From Bradyrhizobium sp. CCGUVB4N (GTDB lineage Bacteria; Pseudomonadota; Alphaproteobacteria; Rhizobiales; Xanthobacteraceae), in the NCBI RefSeq assembly GCF_024199945.1, contig NZ_JANADP010000001.1, positions 6,200,001 through 6,264,000 on the forward strand: a stretch of DNA of 64,000 nucleotides, written 5' to 3'. Position 1 is the first letter of the stretch, and every line of letters begins with the position of its first letter. Under the pieces are notes generated by a model that was given only the letters and a program-made list of their open reading frames with translations, was not told the origin of the DNA and did no database searches. Made by a program: the position numbers and the translations under genes. Of the stretch, positions 23,578 to 32,144 are shown piece by piece.

Positions 23578-24258
23578 TCAGTTCGCCGCAAAACAATACA
23601 GCAGGCCGTCGCCGCCGGTGGTCTTCAGATCGGCCTGCGAGCAGCCGCCATCGGGGCCGCGCGAAGGGTGAGAGCTGTTCCAGGACTTTGACGGCTCGTC
23701 GTCGCGCAGGCCTTGACGGTCGACATGACCGAGCATCGCCGCGCCTTGCGTGCTCGACGTCCAGTTCTTGCAGGTCTTGTCCTCACCCGCGGCAAAGGCG
23801 GTACCGTCGGCCTGCGATCCCGTAAGGATGTCATGCCGGTTCGGCGTGTCGCCGCGGCCGTTGATGACCTCGCCCTTCTCGCTGAGCGCGGTCTGCTTGG
23901 TGAGATTGTTGGCCGCGCTGTGCAGGTCGGCAACGTCCTTGGCGACCACCACGCCCTTGGCGTTCTGCCACGGTCCCTTGCCGATGCGGTCTTTTGCGTT
24001 GACGGCGGGCTTGCCGTCGGCCGCTTGCGTCGAGAGATAGGCGTGCCAGGTTTTTGCAGTGGCGCCGCCGGCCTGCGCCAGCTTCTGGCACTGCGCATCG
24101 GCGCCATCGAGGCCGCCGAGATCGGCGCCCTTGCCCGGACCGTTGGAAGTCACGAAGAACGTCATGCCGGCCGACTGCGCCTGCGCCGATGGCGTCGCAA
24201 GCAAGGCTGCAGCGAGCGCGAGGCCTGACACCGTCACGGATCTTGCGATGCGGATCAT
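23578..24258 (-). CDS. secreted protein, possible lectin-like fold, 226 aa
   Basis: The ATG at 24258 follows GGGAGGACAGG and opens a signal peptide ending PSAQAQ. The mature domain begins MTFFVTSNGPGKGADLGG, then LDGADAQCQKLAQAGG and KTWHAYLS. This pattern recalls secreted domains with a C-type-lectin or endostatin-like fold. It ends with CKNWTSST, GGCSQADL and LLYCFAAN, whose cysteines could pair. A location in the periplasm or outside the cell is expected. Ligand and role are unknown, and the fold assignment is inference. Confidence 0.7.
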   Translation of the reverse strand: MIRIARSVTVSGLALAAALLATPSAQAQSAGMTFFVTSNGPGKGADLGGLDGADAQCQKLAQAGGATAKTWHAYLSTQAADGKPAVNAKDRIGKGPWQNAKGVVVAKDVADLHSAANNLTKQTALSEKGEVINGRGDTPNRHDILTGSQADGTAFAAGEDKTCKNWTSSTQGAAMLGHVDRQGLRDDEPSKSWNSSHPSRGPDGGCSQADLKTTGGDGLLYCFAAN

Positions 24259-24345
24259 CCTGTCCTCCCAGTTGTATTTGTATTTAGCCACCTGATGTCA
24301 ACCCGACGCGCGCCCGCTTATTCCGATGCCGCGATGCGAGACGTC

Positions 24346-24382
24346 CAAAAGAAAAAGGCGCCGTGCCGGAAGCACGACGCCT
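24346..24382 (-). terminator. intrinsic terminator of the Tim44-like gene
   Basis: On the minus strand a stem with arms AGGCGTCGTGC and GGCACGGCGCCT (one mismatch) is followed by TTTTTC. It lies 22 bases past the stop at 24405. Confidence 0.75.
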
Positions 24383-24404
24383 CGGTTTCTCATGTCGAGC
24401 GCGA

Positions 24405-25391
24405 TCAGTTGGTCTGCTGGATCGCCGACAATTCCCAGGCGCTGCCGGGGCGGCGAGCAAACGTCCAGACTTCAGTGACTTCGCCCGGCTGCTCGCTGCC
24501 GGCGACGATCGCGCCGGTGTTGCGGTCGACCGTCTTGTCGGTGAGCGCGAAGCGCATCGCCACCGTCGCGTAGTCGGTCTCGCCTTCGCGCCAGGCTTCC
24601 GCGAGGTCGCCCTGCAACAGCTTGACGTTGGTCACCTTGTTGACGGCATTGCGCGCGCGGTTCTCTGCGAGATCCCTCTCGAAATAAGAGACCATCTCCG
24701 GGGTCGCGAGCGTGTGCAGCTTTGCAACGTCCTCGTTCGACCAGGCCGCCTGGATATCGCCAAGCAGACGCTCGAATGCTTCGTAATCGTCCGGCTTGAT
24801 CTCGAGCGGCGCGTTGTTGGCGCCGAAGCCGAAGCCGCCGCCAAGACCTGAGCCAAGACCACTGCCGAGGCCGCTGCGATAGTTCGTCTGCGGTCCCTGA
24901 CCGGCGCTGCCGTCAGCGCCGGCATAGGCCGCCTGCGGCGCGTTGCGGCGCTGCCACCAGGACATCGCCAGCCGCACCACGAACACGACGAGCACGATCT
25001 GGATGATCAGACCCAGGATCGATGAGAGCCCGCCGAGGCCGCCGAACAGGCCACCGCCGAACAGCATGCCCAGAAGGCCTGCGCCGAGGAAGCCGGCCGC
25101 AAGACCACCCAGGAAGCCGCCGCCGCGGCCGAACAGGCCACCGCGCGCGGGCGCAGCCGTGTTCATGCCGGCGCCCGGCTGGCTGTAGGTGCGGTTGAAT
25201 TGCGAGGTTGAGCCCGGCGAGGTCGTAGTCGACGGCGGGGCCGAGAAGGTCCGCGAACCGCGCGAACCCGACGAGACGCCGCCGCCAACGCGGGCGTCAG
25301 CGGAGGAGATCGCAAGCGCCGTCGGCAGCGCGAGCGCCAGAACGACGGCAATCGTCTTCACCAGACTGCGGGACCATTGCGAGAAATTCAT
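24405..25391 (-). CDS. Tim44-domain membrane protein, 328 aa
   Basis: The protein has a signal peptide or N-terminal helix, a Ser/Thr/Pro-rich linker, a glycine-rich hydrophobic block (GLFGRGGGFLGGLAAGFLGAG and the following helix IQIVLVVFVVRLAMSWWQRR), then a Tim44-like domain of about 150 residues starting near DDYEAFERLLGDIQAAW. The last part has the NTF2-like beta pattern (RFALTDKTVDR, EVWTFARRPGSAWELSAIQ). Bacterial Tim44 relatives are membrane-linked proteins of uncertain role in envelope function. The ATG at 25391 is chosen over one eight codons upstream. Confidence 0.8.
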   Translation of the reverse strand: MNFSQWSRSLVKTIAVVLALALPTALAISSADARVGGGVSSGSRGSRTFSAPPSTTTSPGSTSQFNRTYSQPGAGMNTAAPARGGLFGRGGGFLGGLAAGFLGAGLLGMLFGGGLFGGLGGLSSILGLIIQIVLVVFVVRLAMSWWQRRNAPQAAYAGADGSAGQGPQTNYRSGLGSGLGSGLGGGFGFGANNAPLEIKPDDYEAFERLLGDIQAAWSNEDVAKLHTLATPEMVSYFERDLAENRARNAVNKVTNVKLLQGDLAEAWREGETDYATVAMRFALTDKTVDRNTGAIVAGSEQPGEVTEVWTFARRPGSAWELSAIQQTN

Positions 25392-25593
25392 GTTCGTTTC
25401 CCAAATCCCCGGCATGGGGAAGCGCTCCTAAGATGGGCAGCCTTCTACAAAAAGGAAGCCGGTTTCGGAACCCCCGGCTGCGGCCCTCAGTCGCGGGGAT
25501 GTGGCAAAAGCCCATATTTGCCGGGGAGTTGGCCGAATGCGGGAGGGAACTGTGGTCGCGGATTACCGGCGGGTTCAATGCGATATCCGCGAT

Positions 25594-25619
25594 GTCGTCC
25601 TGGCAAAAGCCAGGACGAC
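25594..25619. repeat. perfect 11-bp hairpin after cckA
   Basis: GTCGTCCTGGC-AAAA-GCCAGGACGAC lies ten bases beyond the cckA stop. It resembles a common Bradyrhizobium intergenic palindrome. No T-run follows on either strand, but the hairpin may stabilise or end the cckA message. Confidence 0.65.
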
Positions 25620-25628
25620 AGCTGAGCC

Positions 25629-28211
25629 TCACCCCTGCTTCGTCATCGTCTCCTTCACCGCCGCCACGAGCTGGCTGAGCGTGAACGGCTTTGGCAGGAA
25701 GTCGAACTGCTGGCCCTCGGGCAGGCTCTTCTCGAAGGCATCCTCGGCGTAGCCGGAGACGAAGATGAAGCGAATGTCGGGGTTCTTCTCCCGCATCGCC
25801 TTGAGCAGCGTCGGCCCATCCATCTCCGGCATCACCACGTCGGAGACGACGAGATCGATGCCGCCGCTCTGCTCCTCCAGCACCTCCATGGCCTCGACGC
25901 CGTTCTCGGCTTCGACGACGGTGTAGCCGCGCGAGCGCAGGCCGCGTGCGTTCAGCGCGCGCAGACCCTCTTCGTCCTCGACCAGCAGGATGGTGCCCTG
26001 CCCCGTGAGATCGGTGCGCGGCTTCGCCTCCGCGGCTGCAGGTGCAGCTTCCTTCGCAGCACCATTGGTCGCGGCAACCGCCGCGGGCTGCTCGACCTGC
26101 ACTTCCGGCTCGGCGTGATGGCGCGGCAGGAAGATGTGGAACGAGGTGCCCTGACCCGGCTCGGAATCGACGTAGATGAAGCCGCCGGTCTGCTTGACGA
26201 TGCCGTAGACGGTGGACAGCCCGAGGCCGGTGCCCTTGCCCACTTCCTTGGTCGAGAAGAACGGCTCGAAAATCTTGTCGCGGATGTCGGCGGGGATACC
26301 GGTGCCGGTGTCGGCGACCTCGATCCGCACATAGTCCGCCGCCGGCATGCCCTTGTAGGCGAGCTTGCCTGCCTCGTCGGTCGCGACATTGGCGGTGCGG
26401 ATGATCAGCTTGCCGCCGTCGGGCATAGCGTCGCGCGCGTTCACCGCGAGATTGACGATGACCTGCTCGAACTGGGAGACGTCGACCTTGACCGGCCAGA
26501 GATCGCGACCGTGGATCAGGTCGAGCTTGACCTTCTCGCCGATCAGCCGGCGCAGCAGCATGGTGAGATCGGACAAGGCATCGCCGAGATCGAGCACCTG
26601 CGGCCGCAGCGTCTGTCGCCGCGAGAATGCGAGCAGCTGACGCACCAGGGTCGCAGCCCGCGTCGCGTTCTGCTTGATCTGCATGATGTCCTGGAACGAC
26701 GGGTCGGTCGGCTTGTGCGCGTTCAGCAGGAAGTCGTTCGCCATCATGATGGCGGACAGCACGTTGTTGAAGTCGTGAGCGATGCCGCCGGCGAGCTGGC
26801 CGACCGTCTCCATCTTCTGCGACTGGTTGATCTGGTTCTCCAGCGCGCGCCGCTCGGTGGTCTCGAGCATGTGCACGATCGCGGCTTCGGCGTCGTTCTC
26901 GGCCGCATCGACCGGCGTGACGAAGAACTGGCCCCAGCGCTCCTTGGTCCCCTCCAGCGCCACCTCGACCGGCGCGATGTCGGCCTGGTTTTCGGCGGCC
27001 TGATTGATGGCTGCAATCAAAAGGTGGCGGTCGCGCGCGTTGACGGCGCGGAAGATCGACTTGCTGGCGCTGTCGAGCCCGAGGCCCTGCGCGAGCTTGG
27101 CGTAGCGCGCGTTCGCCCGCACGACGTTGCCGCCGCGCTCGACGGTGGCGATCGCCATCGGGGTGTGGTCGAAGAAGCGCATGAAGCGCACTTCGGCGGC
27201 ACGATCGGGATCACTGCGCTCGTCGCGTGCCCGGCTGATGACGAGCGTGCGTGACGGCCCCGGCGCGCCATCGGCACCGAAGGCGAGCTTGTGATAGAGC
27301 CGGACCGGCATCGTCTTGCCGGTGCGCATGCGCAAATCGATGTCGAAGACTTCGGTCTTCACTTCGCCCGGCACCGCCACGATCGCGCTCAGCAGCGAAG
27401 CGCCGTCGCCGGAGACGATGTCGGCGAGCTTCAAGCCGCCCGAGCCGATCTCGGCGAGATCATAGTCGAGCCAGTTCGCCAGCGTCGCATTGACATAAGC
27501 GAGCTCGCCGGCGGGATTGACCGAGAAGAAGCCGCACGGCGCGTGATCGAGATACTCGATCGCGTGCTGAAGCTCCTGGAACACGTCCTCCTGGCGTTCG
27601 CGGTCGCGGGTGATGTCAGCGATCGACCACACCGCATATTTGGCTTCGCGCTTCCCGGTGCCGAGCGGACGCACGCGCATGCGCAACCAGCGCCCATGGC
27701 TGCCGTCCTGGCCGGAAATGCGCACTTCTTCCTGCTGTCGTTTTCCTTCGCGCGCCGCTTTGAGCAGGCGGAACACGGCTTCCGAAACGTCGGGATTGCC
27801 GATGAAGACGCGCTCGACCGGCCGCACGTCCTGCGGGCCGGAGGCGCCGGTCAGCGTCAGATAGGCCGCGTTGGAATAGACCACATGGCCGCGCGGATCG
27901 GTCACCGCGAGGCCGTCGAAGGCGTGATCGGCGATGCGGCCCATCACGGGATCGTCGAGGCTGCGATCGACGAAGCGGATGATGCCGGCGGCGAAGGCGA
28001 ACAGATTGAACAGGCCGATCATCGCCAGCACGGCGAGGATGCCGAGGATATAGGGCTGCGCCTGCGCGCGCCCGAGCGTCATCAACCCGATGGCGACCGC
28101 GACAAGGCCGGCGGCCACCAGGAGCACCAGCACAATGCTGCCCGAGCGCGGCGACGGCTCATGCGCCGCAACGGGCTCGCGTGACAGGTCGTGGTCGGTC
28201 TCGGCGGTCAT
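25629..28211 (-). CDS. cckA: cell-cycle hybrid histidine kinase CckA, 860 aa
   Basis: CckA is the membrane kinase/phosphatase that, through ChpT, phosphorylates CtrA and CpdR and so drives cell-cycle and flagellar transcription in alphaproteobacteria. Two transmembrane helices lie at about residues 24-80, followed by PAS regions to about 470. The kinase H-box is GIAHDFNNVLSA with His479. The ATPase boxes are NLAVNARDAMPDGG, DTGTGIP and GKGTGLGLSTVYGIVKQ. The C-terminal receiver has the phospho-acceptor Asp791 in VVSDVVMPEMDG. It lies 154 bases downstream of flhB on the same strand. CtrA-type boxes occur in front of several flagellar genes of the window. Confidence 0.93.
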   Translation of the reverse strand: MTAETDHDLSREPVAAHEPSPRSGSIVLVLLVAAGLVAVAIGLMTLGRAQAQPYILGILAVLAMIGLFNLFAFAAGIIRFVDRSLDDPVMGRIADHAFDGLAVTDPRGHVVYSNAAYLTLTGASGPQDVRPVERVFIGNPDVSEAVFRLLKAAREGKRQQEEVRISGQDGSHGRWLRMRVRPLGTGKREAKYAVWSIADITRDRERQEDVFQELQHAIEYLDHAPCGFFSVNPAGELAYVNATLANWLDYDLAEIGSGGLKLADIVSGDGASLLSAIVAVPGEVKTEVFDIDLRMRTGKTMPVRLYHKLAFGADGAPGPSRTLVISRARDERSDPDRAAEVRFMRFFDHTPMAIATVERGGNVVRANARYAKLAQGLGLDSASKSIFRAVNARDRHLLIAAINQAAENQADIAPVEVALEGTKERWGQFFVTPVDAAENDAEAAIVHMLETTERRALENQINQSQKMETVGQLAGGIAHDFNNVLSAIMMANDFLLNAHKPTDPSFQDIMQIKQNATRAATLVRQLLAFSRRQTLRPQVLDLGDALSDLTMLLRRLIGEKVKLDLIHGRDLWPVKVDVSQFEQVIVNLAVNARDAMPDGGKLIIRTANVATDEAGKLAYKGMPAADYVRIEVADTGTGIPADIRDKIFEPFFSTKEVGKGTGLGLSTVYGIVKQTGGFIYVDSEPGQGTSFHIFLPRHHAEPEVQVEQPAAVAATNGAAKEAAPAAAEAKPRTDLTGQGTILLVEDEEGLRALNARGLRSRGYTVVEAENGVEAMEVLEEQSGGIDLVVSDVVMPEMDGPTLLKAMREKNPDIRFIFVSGYAEDAFEKSLPEGQQFDFLPKPFTLSQLVAAVKETMTKQG

Positions 28212-28365
28212 TTCACGCTTGTGCAGCCTGTCGGCAGAGAATCAGCGCGCTACGCGGCGCGTGGGGTCCTCCCTGCCTGAATTGGACCCGCGGACGCAAG
28301 GGCGGCAGGGGCGAAACGTACGCTGATTCCCAGTTTACAGCCATTTCCGGTACTTTTCGGGGGTT

Positions 28366-29445
28366 TTATTGCCGCGCGGCGCTGAAACCGCGCTTCAGCC
28401 GGATGACGTAGCCGATGACTTCGGCGACCGCATGGTAGTGCTCGACAGGGATTTCCTTGTCGATTTCGGCGGTGGCGTACAGCGCGCGGGCCAGCGGCAC
28501 GTTCTCGACGATCGGAATGTCGTGCTCGCGCGCGATCTCCCGGATCTTGAAAGCGAGATTGTCGACGCCCTTGGCGACGCAGATCGGCGCCGACATGCCG
28601 CGCTCGTAGGACAGCGCCACCGAATAGTGGGTCGGGTTGGTGATGATCACGGAGGCCTTGGGAACCGCAGCCATCATGCGCTTCTTGGAGCGCTGCTGGC
28701 GCAACTGCCTGAGCTTGCCCTTGATGTGCGGGTCGCCTTCGGACTGCTTGAACTCTTCCTTGATCTCCTGGAGCGACATCTTCTGCCGCTGGAACCAGCT
28801 GCGATACTGGAAGAAATAGTCGCCGATGGCGATGATCGCCAGCGCTGCGACCACCGCGCCGAGCAGATGAACGGTCAGGCTGGTAATGGCGCCCATCATC
28901 GCGGCCGGATCGAGTTTGACCATCGCCTCCATGCGATGCCGCTCTGGCCACAGGATCGTGGTCATGACCACGCCGAGCACGATGAGCTTGCCGATGCCCT
29001 TGAGAAAATTGGCGCCCGCCTGCTTGCCGAAGATGCGCTTGAAGCCGGCAGCGGGCGAGAGCTTGCTGAATTTGGGCGTGAGGGATTCCGCCGACCATAC
29101 CAGCCGATGCTGCAGCATGTTGCCGGCGATGGCCGCGATCACCAGCATCAGGAGCGGCACGCCGACCGCCGCCAACACCGCGACCTCGATCTGCTGCATC
29201 AACGCGAGCAGGTTCCCGCCATCAGTCTTGATCATCCAGGAATTGGCGAGCAGGTTGCGCAACGGCGTCAAGAGGCCGCTGCCGACCGAGCCGGAGAAGG
29301 TCGAAACCACGAGCGTGCCGCCCGCGATCATGAACCAGGTGTTGATCTCCTGGCTCTTGGCGACGTCGCCGCGTTCGAGCGCCTGTTCGAGGCGCTTTTG
29401 CGTCGGGTCTTCTGTTTGACTCTCTGGATCGTTGTCTTCCGCCAT
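28366..29445 (-). CDS. flhB: flagellar export switch protein FlhB, 359 aa
   Basis: FlhB is an inner membrane part of the flagellar type III export gate and switches substrate class after hook completion. An N-terminal hydrophilic stretch (DPESQTEDPTQKRLEQALERG) precedes four membrane helices. The C-terminal cytoplasmic domain holds the self-cleavage motif NPTH at residues 270-273, close to its usual position. Length is standard. It is the last gene of the operon that starts at flgB; the gap to fliR is nine bases. Confidence 0.95.
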   Translation of the reverse strand: MAEDNDPESQTEDPTQKRLEQALERGDVAKSQEINTWFMIAGGTLVVSTFSGSVGSGLLTPLRNLLANSWMIKTDGGNLLALMQQIEVAVLAAVGVPLLMLVIAAIAGNMLQHRLVWSAESLTPKFSKLSPAAGFKRIFGKQAGANFLKGIGKLIVLGVVMTTILWPERHRMEAMVKLDPAAMMGAITSLTVHLLGAVVAALAIIAIGDYFFQYRSWFQRQKMSLQEIKEEFKQSEGDPHIKGKLRQLRQQRSKKRMMAAVPKASVIITNPTHYSVALSYERGMSAPICVAKGVDNLAFKIREIAREHDIPIVENVPLARALYATAEIDKEIPVEHYHAVAEVIGYVIRLKRGFSAARQ

Positions 29446-29454
29446 CGATCTCTC

Positions 29455-30225
29455 TTATTTCAACGGAAGCATCTGGTGCATGACACCGATGAAGTAGTCG
29501 AGATAAGTGCCCATCATCGCCGCAAGCACCAGGGCCAGCACCATGAAACCCACAAAGATCGACAGCGGCACGCCGACGAAATAGACCTGCATCTGCGGCA
29601 TCAGCCGCGCCAGCACGCCGAGCCCGATATTGAAGACGAGGCCGAACACCAGGAACGGCCCCGACAACTGCAAGCCAAGCAGAAACGCGGCCGAGAAAGC
29701 CCGCGTGGCAAGCGAGGCGATGTCGCCGCTCGACACCGTCTCGCCCGGCGCGAAGATCGCGTAGCTGTCGTTCAACGCAGCGATCACCAGATGATGGCTG
29801 TCGGTGGCGAACAGCAACGTCACGCCCAGCATGGTAAGGAAATTGCCGACCAGAACACCCTGCTGCCCTTGCGTCGGATCGACCGAGGTCACGAAGCCCA
29901 ACCCCATCTGCTGCGCGATCACGGCGCCGGCGACCTGGAGCGCCGACAGCGTCACGCGCGCGATCGCGCCCAGCACGATGCCGATCACGATCTCATGCAG
30001 CATCAGCACCAGCATCGGCGCGAGCGAACCCATGTCGACCTGATAGGCGTTGCGATGCAGCGGCAGGATGATCAGCGTCAGCAGCAGCGCGATCGACAGC
30101 TTCACCCGCGTCGGGATGTTGGTCTCGCCGAGCCCCGGCAGCAGCATCACCATCGCGCCGACCCGGGCGAAGGCGAGCATGAAGGCCGCGGCAAGCGCCG
30201 GCAGCAGCGAGACGTCGATGCGCAT
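29455..30225 (-). CDS. fliR: flagellar export protein FliR, 256 aa
   Basis: FliR is a polytopic component of the export gate, forming the FliP-FliQ-FliR pore with its operon neighbours. The protein is almost wholly hydrophobic, with about six helices, and shows family segments such as FARVGAMVMLLPGLGE and VAGAVIAQQMGLGFVTSVDP. The ATG at 30225 gives MRIDVSLLPALA, the usual start region. A longer frame through fliQ is not coding. It is placed between fliQ (17 bases upstream) and flhB. Confidence 0.92.
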   Translation of the reverse strand: MRIDVSLLPALAAAFMLAFARVGAMVMLLPGLGETNIPTRVKLSIALLLTLIILPLHRNAYQVDMGSLAPMLVLMLHEIVIGIVLGAIARVTLSALQVAGAVIAQQMGLGFVTSVDPTQGQQGVLVGNFLTMLGVTLLFATDSHHLVIAALNDSYAIFAPGETVSSGDIASLATRAFSAAFLLGLQLSGPFLVFGLVFNIGLGVLARLMPQMQVYFVGVPLSIFVGFMVLALVLAAMMGTYLDYFIGVMHQMLPLK

Positions 30226-30242
30226 GGTGGGCGCATTGTGCC

Positions 30243-30506
30243 TTACCCGCCGATGATTCGCGACGAGATCCGCATCATGTGGGAATGGAGCGCGTCGGCC
30301 ATGAACGGCAGCGCCAGCAGCATTGTGGCGAAGATGGCCAGGATCTTCGGCACGTAGACCAGCGTCTGCTCCTGGATCTGGGTCAGCGCCTGGAACAGCG
30401 ACACGATGACGCCGACCACGAGGCCGACCACCATGGGCGGCGACGACACGATCACGATGGTCCAGAGCGCATCGCGCGCGACGTCGAGGGTCTCGGGTCC
30501 GGTCAT
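30243..30506 (-). CDS. fliQ: flagellar export protein FliQ, 87 aa
   Basis: FliQ is the small two-helix member of the export pore. The sequence MTGPETLDVARDALWTIVIV, the polar loop, and FQALTQIQEQTLVYVPKI (the most conserved part) match the family in order and length. It is separated from fliE by 102 bases that carry a large inverted repeat (30546-30601), and is followed closely by fliR. Confidence 0.93.
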   Translation of the reverse strand: MTGPETLDVARDALWTIVIVSSPPMVVGLVVGVIVSLFQALTQIQEQTLVYVPKILAIFATMLLALPFMADALHSHMMRISSRIIGG

Positions 30507-30545
30507 TGCAGAATTCCGTTGTTGGTTGTCTTGATGGCTGCGAAT

Positions 30546-30601
30546 GGTGAGTAGCGAATGGCGAATGGGAGCAACTCCCCACTCGCCATTCGCTACTCAC
30601 C
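30546..30601. repeat. large inverted repeat between fliE and fliQ
   Basis: The left arm beginning GGTGAGTAGCGAATGGCGA pairs with the right arm ending TCGCCATTCGCTACTCACC. Each arm is about 26 bases, with few mismatches and a tiny loop. It lies eight bases beyond the fliE stop inside the operon, where the RNA hairpin could shield the upstream message or partly end transcription. Confidence 0.8.
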
Positions 30602-30608
30602 GCTCTCG

Positions 30609-30917
30609 TCAGATCGGCATCTTCATGATGTCTTCGTAGGCCGCGATCACGCGATCGCGGACCGAGACCAGCGTGGACACCGCGACGTCGGTGTCGGCGA
30701 CCGCCGTCACCACATCCATCACGTTGGCCTTGCCGGAGGCCATTGCGACGGTCTGCGCGTCCGATTTGCGGCCGGATTCCATGACGCTGCCAACCGCGTC
30801 TTTCAGCAGCGAAGCAAAGGACTGCCCGCTCGCCTCGCTGCCCTTGCCGGCGCCGGTGTTTTCCAGCACGCGGGCAAGGTTGGCATAAGCATTGGCCGCG
30901 ATTGTCGGTGTTGCCAT
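30609..30917 (-). CDS. fliE: hook-basal body protein FliE, 102 aa
   Basis: FliE joins the MS ring to the proximal rod and is the first rod protein exported. The C-terminal half has the typical helical pattern (ANVMDVVTAVADTDVAVSTL, then VRDRVIAAYEDIMKMPI), with the family ending M-P-I. AGGAAACC precedes the ATG. It follows flgC by 17 bases, consistent with the flgBC-fliE rod gene order found in many bacteria. Confidence 0.93.
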   Translation of the reverse strand: MATPTIAANAYANLARVLENTGAGKGSEASGQSFASLLKDAVGSVMESGRKSDAQTVAMASGKANVMDVVTAVADTDVAVSTLVSVRDRVIAAYEDIMKMPI

Positions 30918-30934
30918 GGCCTAGGGTTTCCTGT

Positions 30935-31360
30935 TCAGCTCTTGAGGATGTCGAGCGTGCGCTGGATCATCCGGCGCGTTGCACTGATGATGTTGACATT
31001 GGCCTCGTAGGACCGCTGCGCGTCGCGCATGTCGGTCATCTCGACCACTGAATTCACGTTGGGATACTTGACGTTGCCGGTGGCATCCGCCGCCGGATTG
31101 CTCGGCTCGTATTTGACGCGGAAGTTGGACTGGTCGGGCTTGATCTTGCCGAGCGTCACGACCTGCGCGTCGAGCGCACGGTCGAGCGCCGAGGAGAACG
31201 TCGGCACCTTGCGCCGATAGGGATCGCCGCCCGCGGTCGGCGCGGTCGAGTCGGCATTCGCGATGTTTTCCGAGATCACCCGCATGCGCCCGGCCTGCGC
31301 CCGCAACCCGGAGGTCGCGATCGCCATCGAGCGGGCAAAGTCACTGCTGTCGTTCGCCAT
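30935..31360 (-). CDS. flgC: proximal rod protein FlgC, 141 aa
   Basis: FlgC is a rod subunit. The N-terminal rod motif is SGLRAQAGRMRVISENIANA with the following S/T-rich stretch. YRRKVPTFSSAL and VNSVVEMTDMRDAQRSYEAN are standard, and the C-terminal helix ends with TLDILKS. GGGAG precedes the ATG. It is 18 bases after flgB in the same operon. Confidence 0.94.
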   Translation of the reverse strand: MANDSSDFARSMAIATSGLRAQAGRMRVISENIANADSTAPTAGGDPYRRKVPTFSSALDRALDAQVVTLGKIKPDQSNFRVKYEPSNPAADATGNVKYPNVNSVVEMTDMRDAQRSYEANVNIISATRRMIQRTLDILKS

Positions 31361-31378
31361 GATGCGGCTCCCCTAGCC

Positions 31379-31783
31379 CTAGCCCTTGCCGATCGCGGTC
31401 TTCAGAAGATGCAGGCTCTTCGAGTAGAGCGAGGTGACGGCCGCATAATCCATCTGGTTGTTGGCGGACTTCATCATCTCCTCCTCGAGATTGACGGCGT
31501 TGCCCGCCGGACGGGTCTCGAAGCCCGCATTCTTGTTCTGGTCGAAGCTCGAGGCCGCGCCTGACGGCGTCATGTGCGAAGCGCTCGTGACGGCCATGGC
31601 GAGAGGCCCCATCGAGCCCGCCGGAGCGCCGGTCTTGTCGAATTTCGGCTCGACCAGCTCGCGCGGGCGGAAATTGGGGGTGTCGGAATTGGAGACGTTC
31701 TCGGACAGGACGCGCTGGCGTTCCTGGTGCCACTGCATCTTGGTGCGAAGCGCCGACAGCACCGGAAGATCGTTGATGGACAT
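31379..31783 (-). CDS. flgB: proximal rod protein FlgB, 134 aa
   Basis: FlgB is a rod subunit and heads this operon. The typical segment is MQWHQERQRVLSENVSNSDT followed by NFRPRELVEPKF. The C-terminus has NLEEEMMKSANNQMDYAAVT and the final helix. AAGGAG precedes the ATG at 31783. About 80 bases upstream of the start lies a perfect TTAA-N7-TTAA box (31864-31878) in the 361-base region shared with divergent fliO. Confidence 0.94.
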   Translation of the reverse strand: MSINDLPVLSALRTKMQWHQERQRVLSENVSNSDTPNFRPRELVEPKFDKTGAPAGSMGPLAMAVTSASHMTPSGAASSFDQNKNAGFETRPAGNAVNLEEEMMKSANNQMDYAAVTSLYSKSLHLLKTAIGKG

Positions 31784-32144
31784 CGTTGCGGCTCCTTCCG
31801 CCTCTTGCGGACCCCAAGTGCGGAGTGTGGCCCGAAGCTAGGCAGAATTTGCCGCGTGTATGGTTAACAGGTGGTTAAGGCGAGGCAGATGCGTGTTTCC
31901 GATTGAGACACGCATTGTGTCCCCCCGTGATTCTACGCATTCCAAAAGCCGTATTAACCCAACCGCTTGGCGGCCCACGCACAGGCCAAGAAGTCGTTTT
32001 GGATCGGGCGATTCATAGGTTATTAAGGGTTGGGGACGGCAAAACTTGCCGCGGAACGTTAAGAGATCGCAGTTTTTGGGGCATCGCACGCCGGTGGTTG
32101 GCTGACCATGGGCACGAGAGAAGCGCCATTTACCGGGGACAGGT
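31784..32144. promoter_or_regulatory. divergent control region flgB/fliO
   Basis: No gene is seen in these 361 bases. The region carries a CtrA-type box at 31864-31878 and two related palindromes, GGCAGAATTTGCC (31841-31853) and GGCAAAACTTGCC (32038-32050). The second lies about 95 bases before fliO. Confidence 0.6.
31864..31878. promoter_or_regulatory. CtrA-type box upstream of flgB
   Basis: TTAA-CAGGTGG-TTAA matches the TTAA-N7-TTAA consensus exactly and is preceded by TATGG, giving the nonamer ATGGTTAAC (31860-31868). It lies 81 bases before the flgB start. Confidence 0.7.

Noticed and set aside
28369..30357. 662-residue plus-strand frame across flhB-fliR
   Set aside because: It spans three conserved flagellar genes in antisense and is extremely rich in His, Arg and Gln; a compositional artefact.
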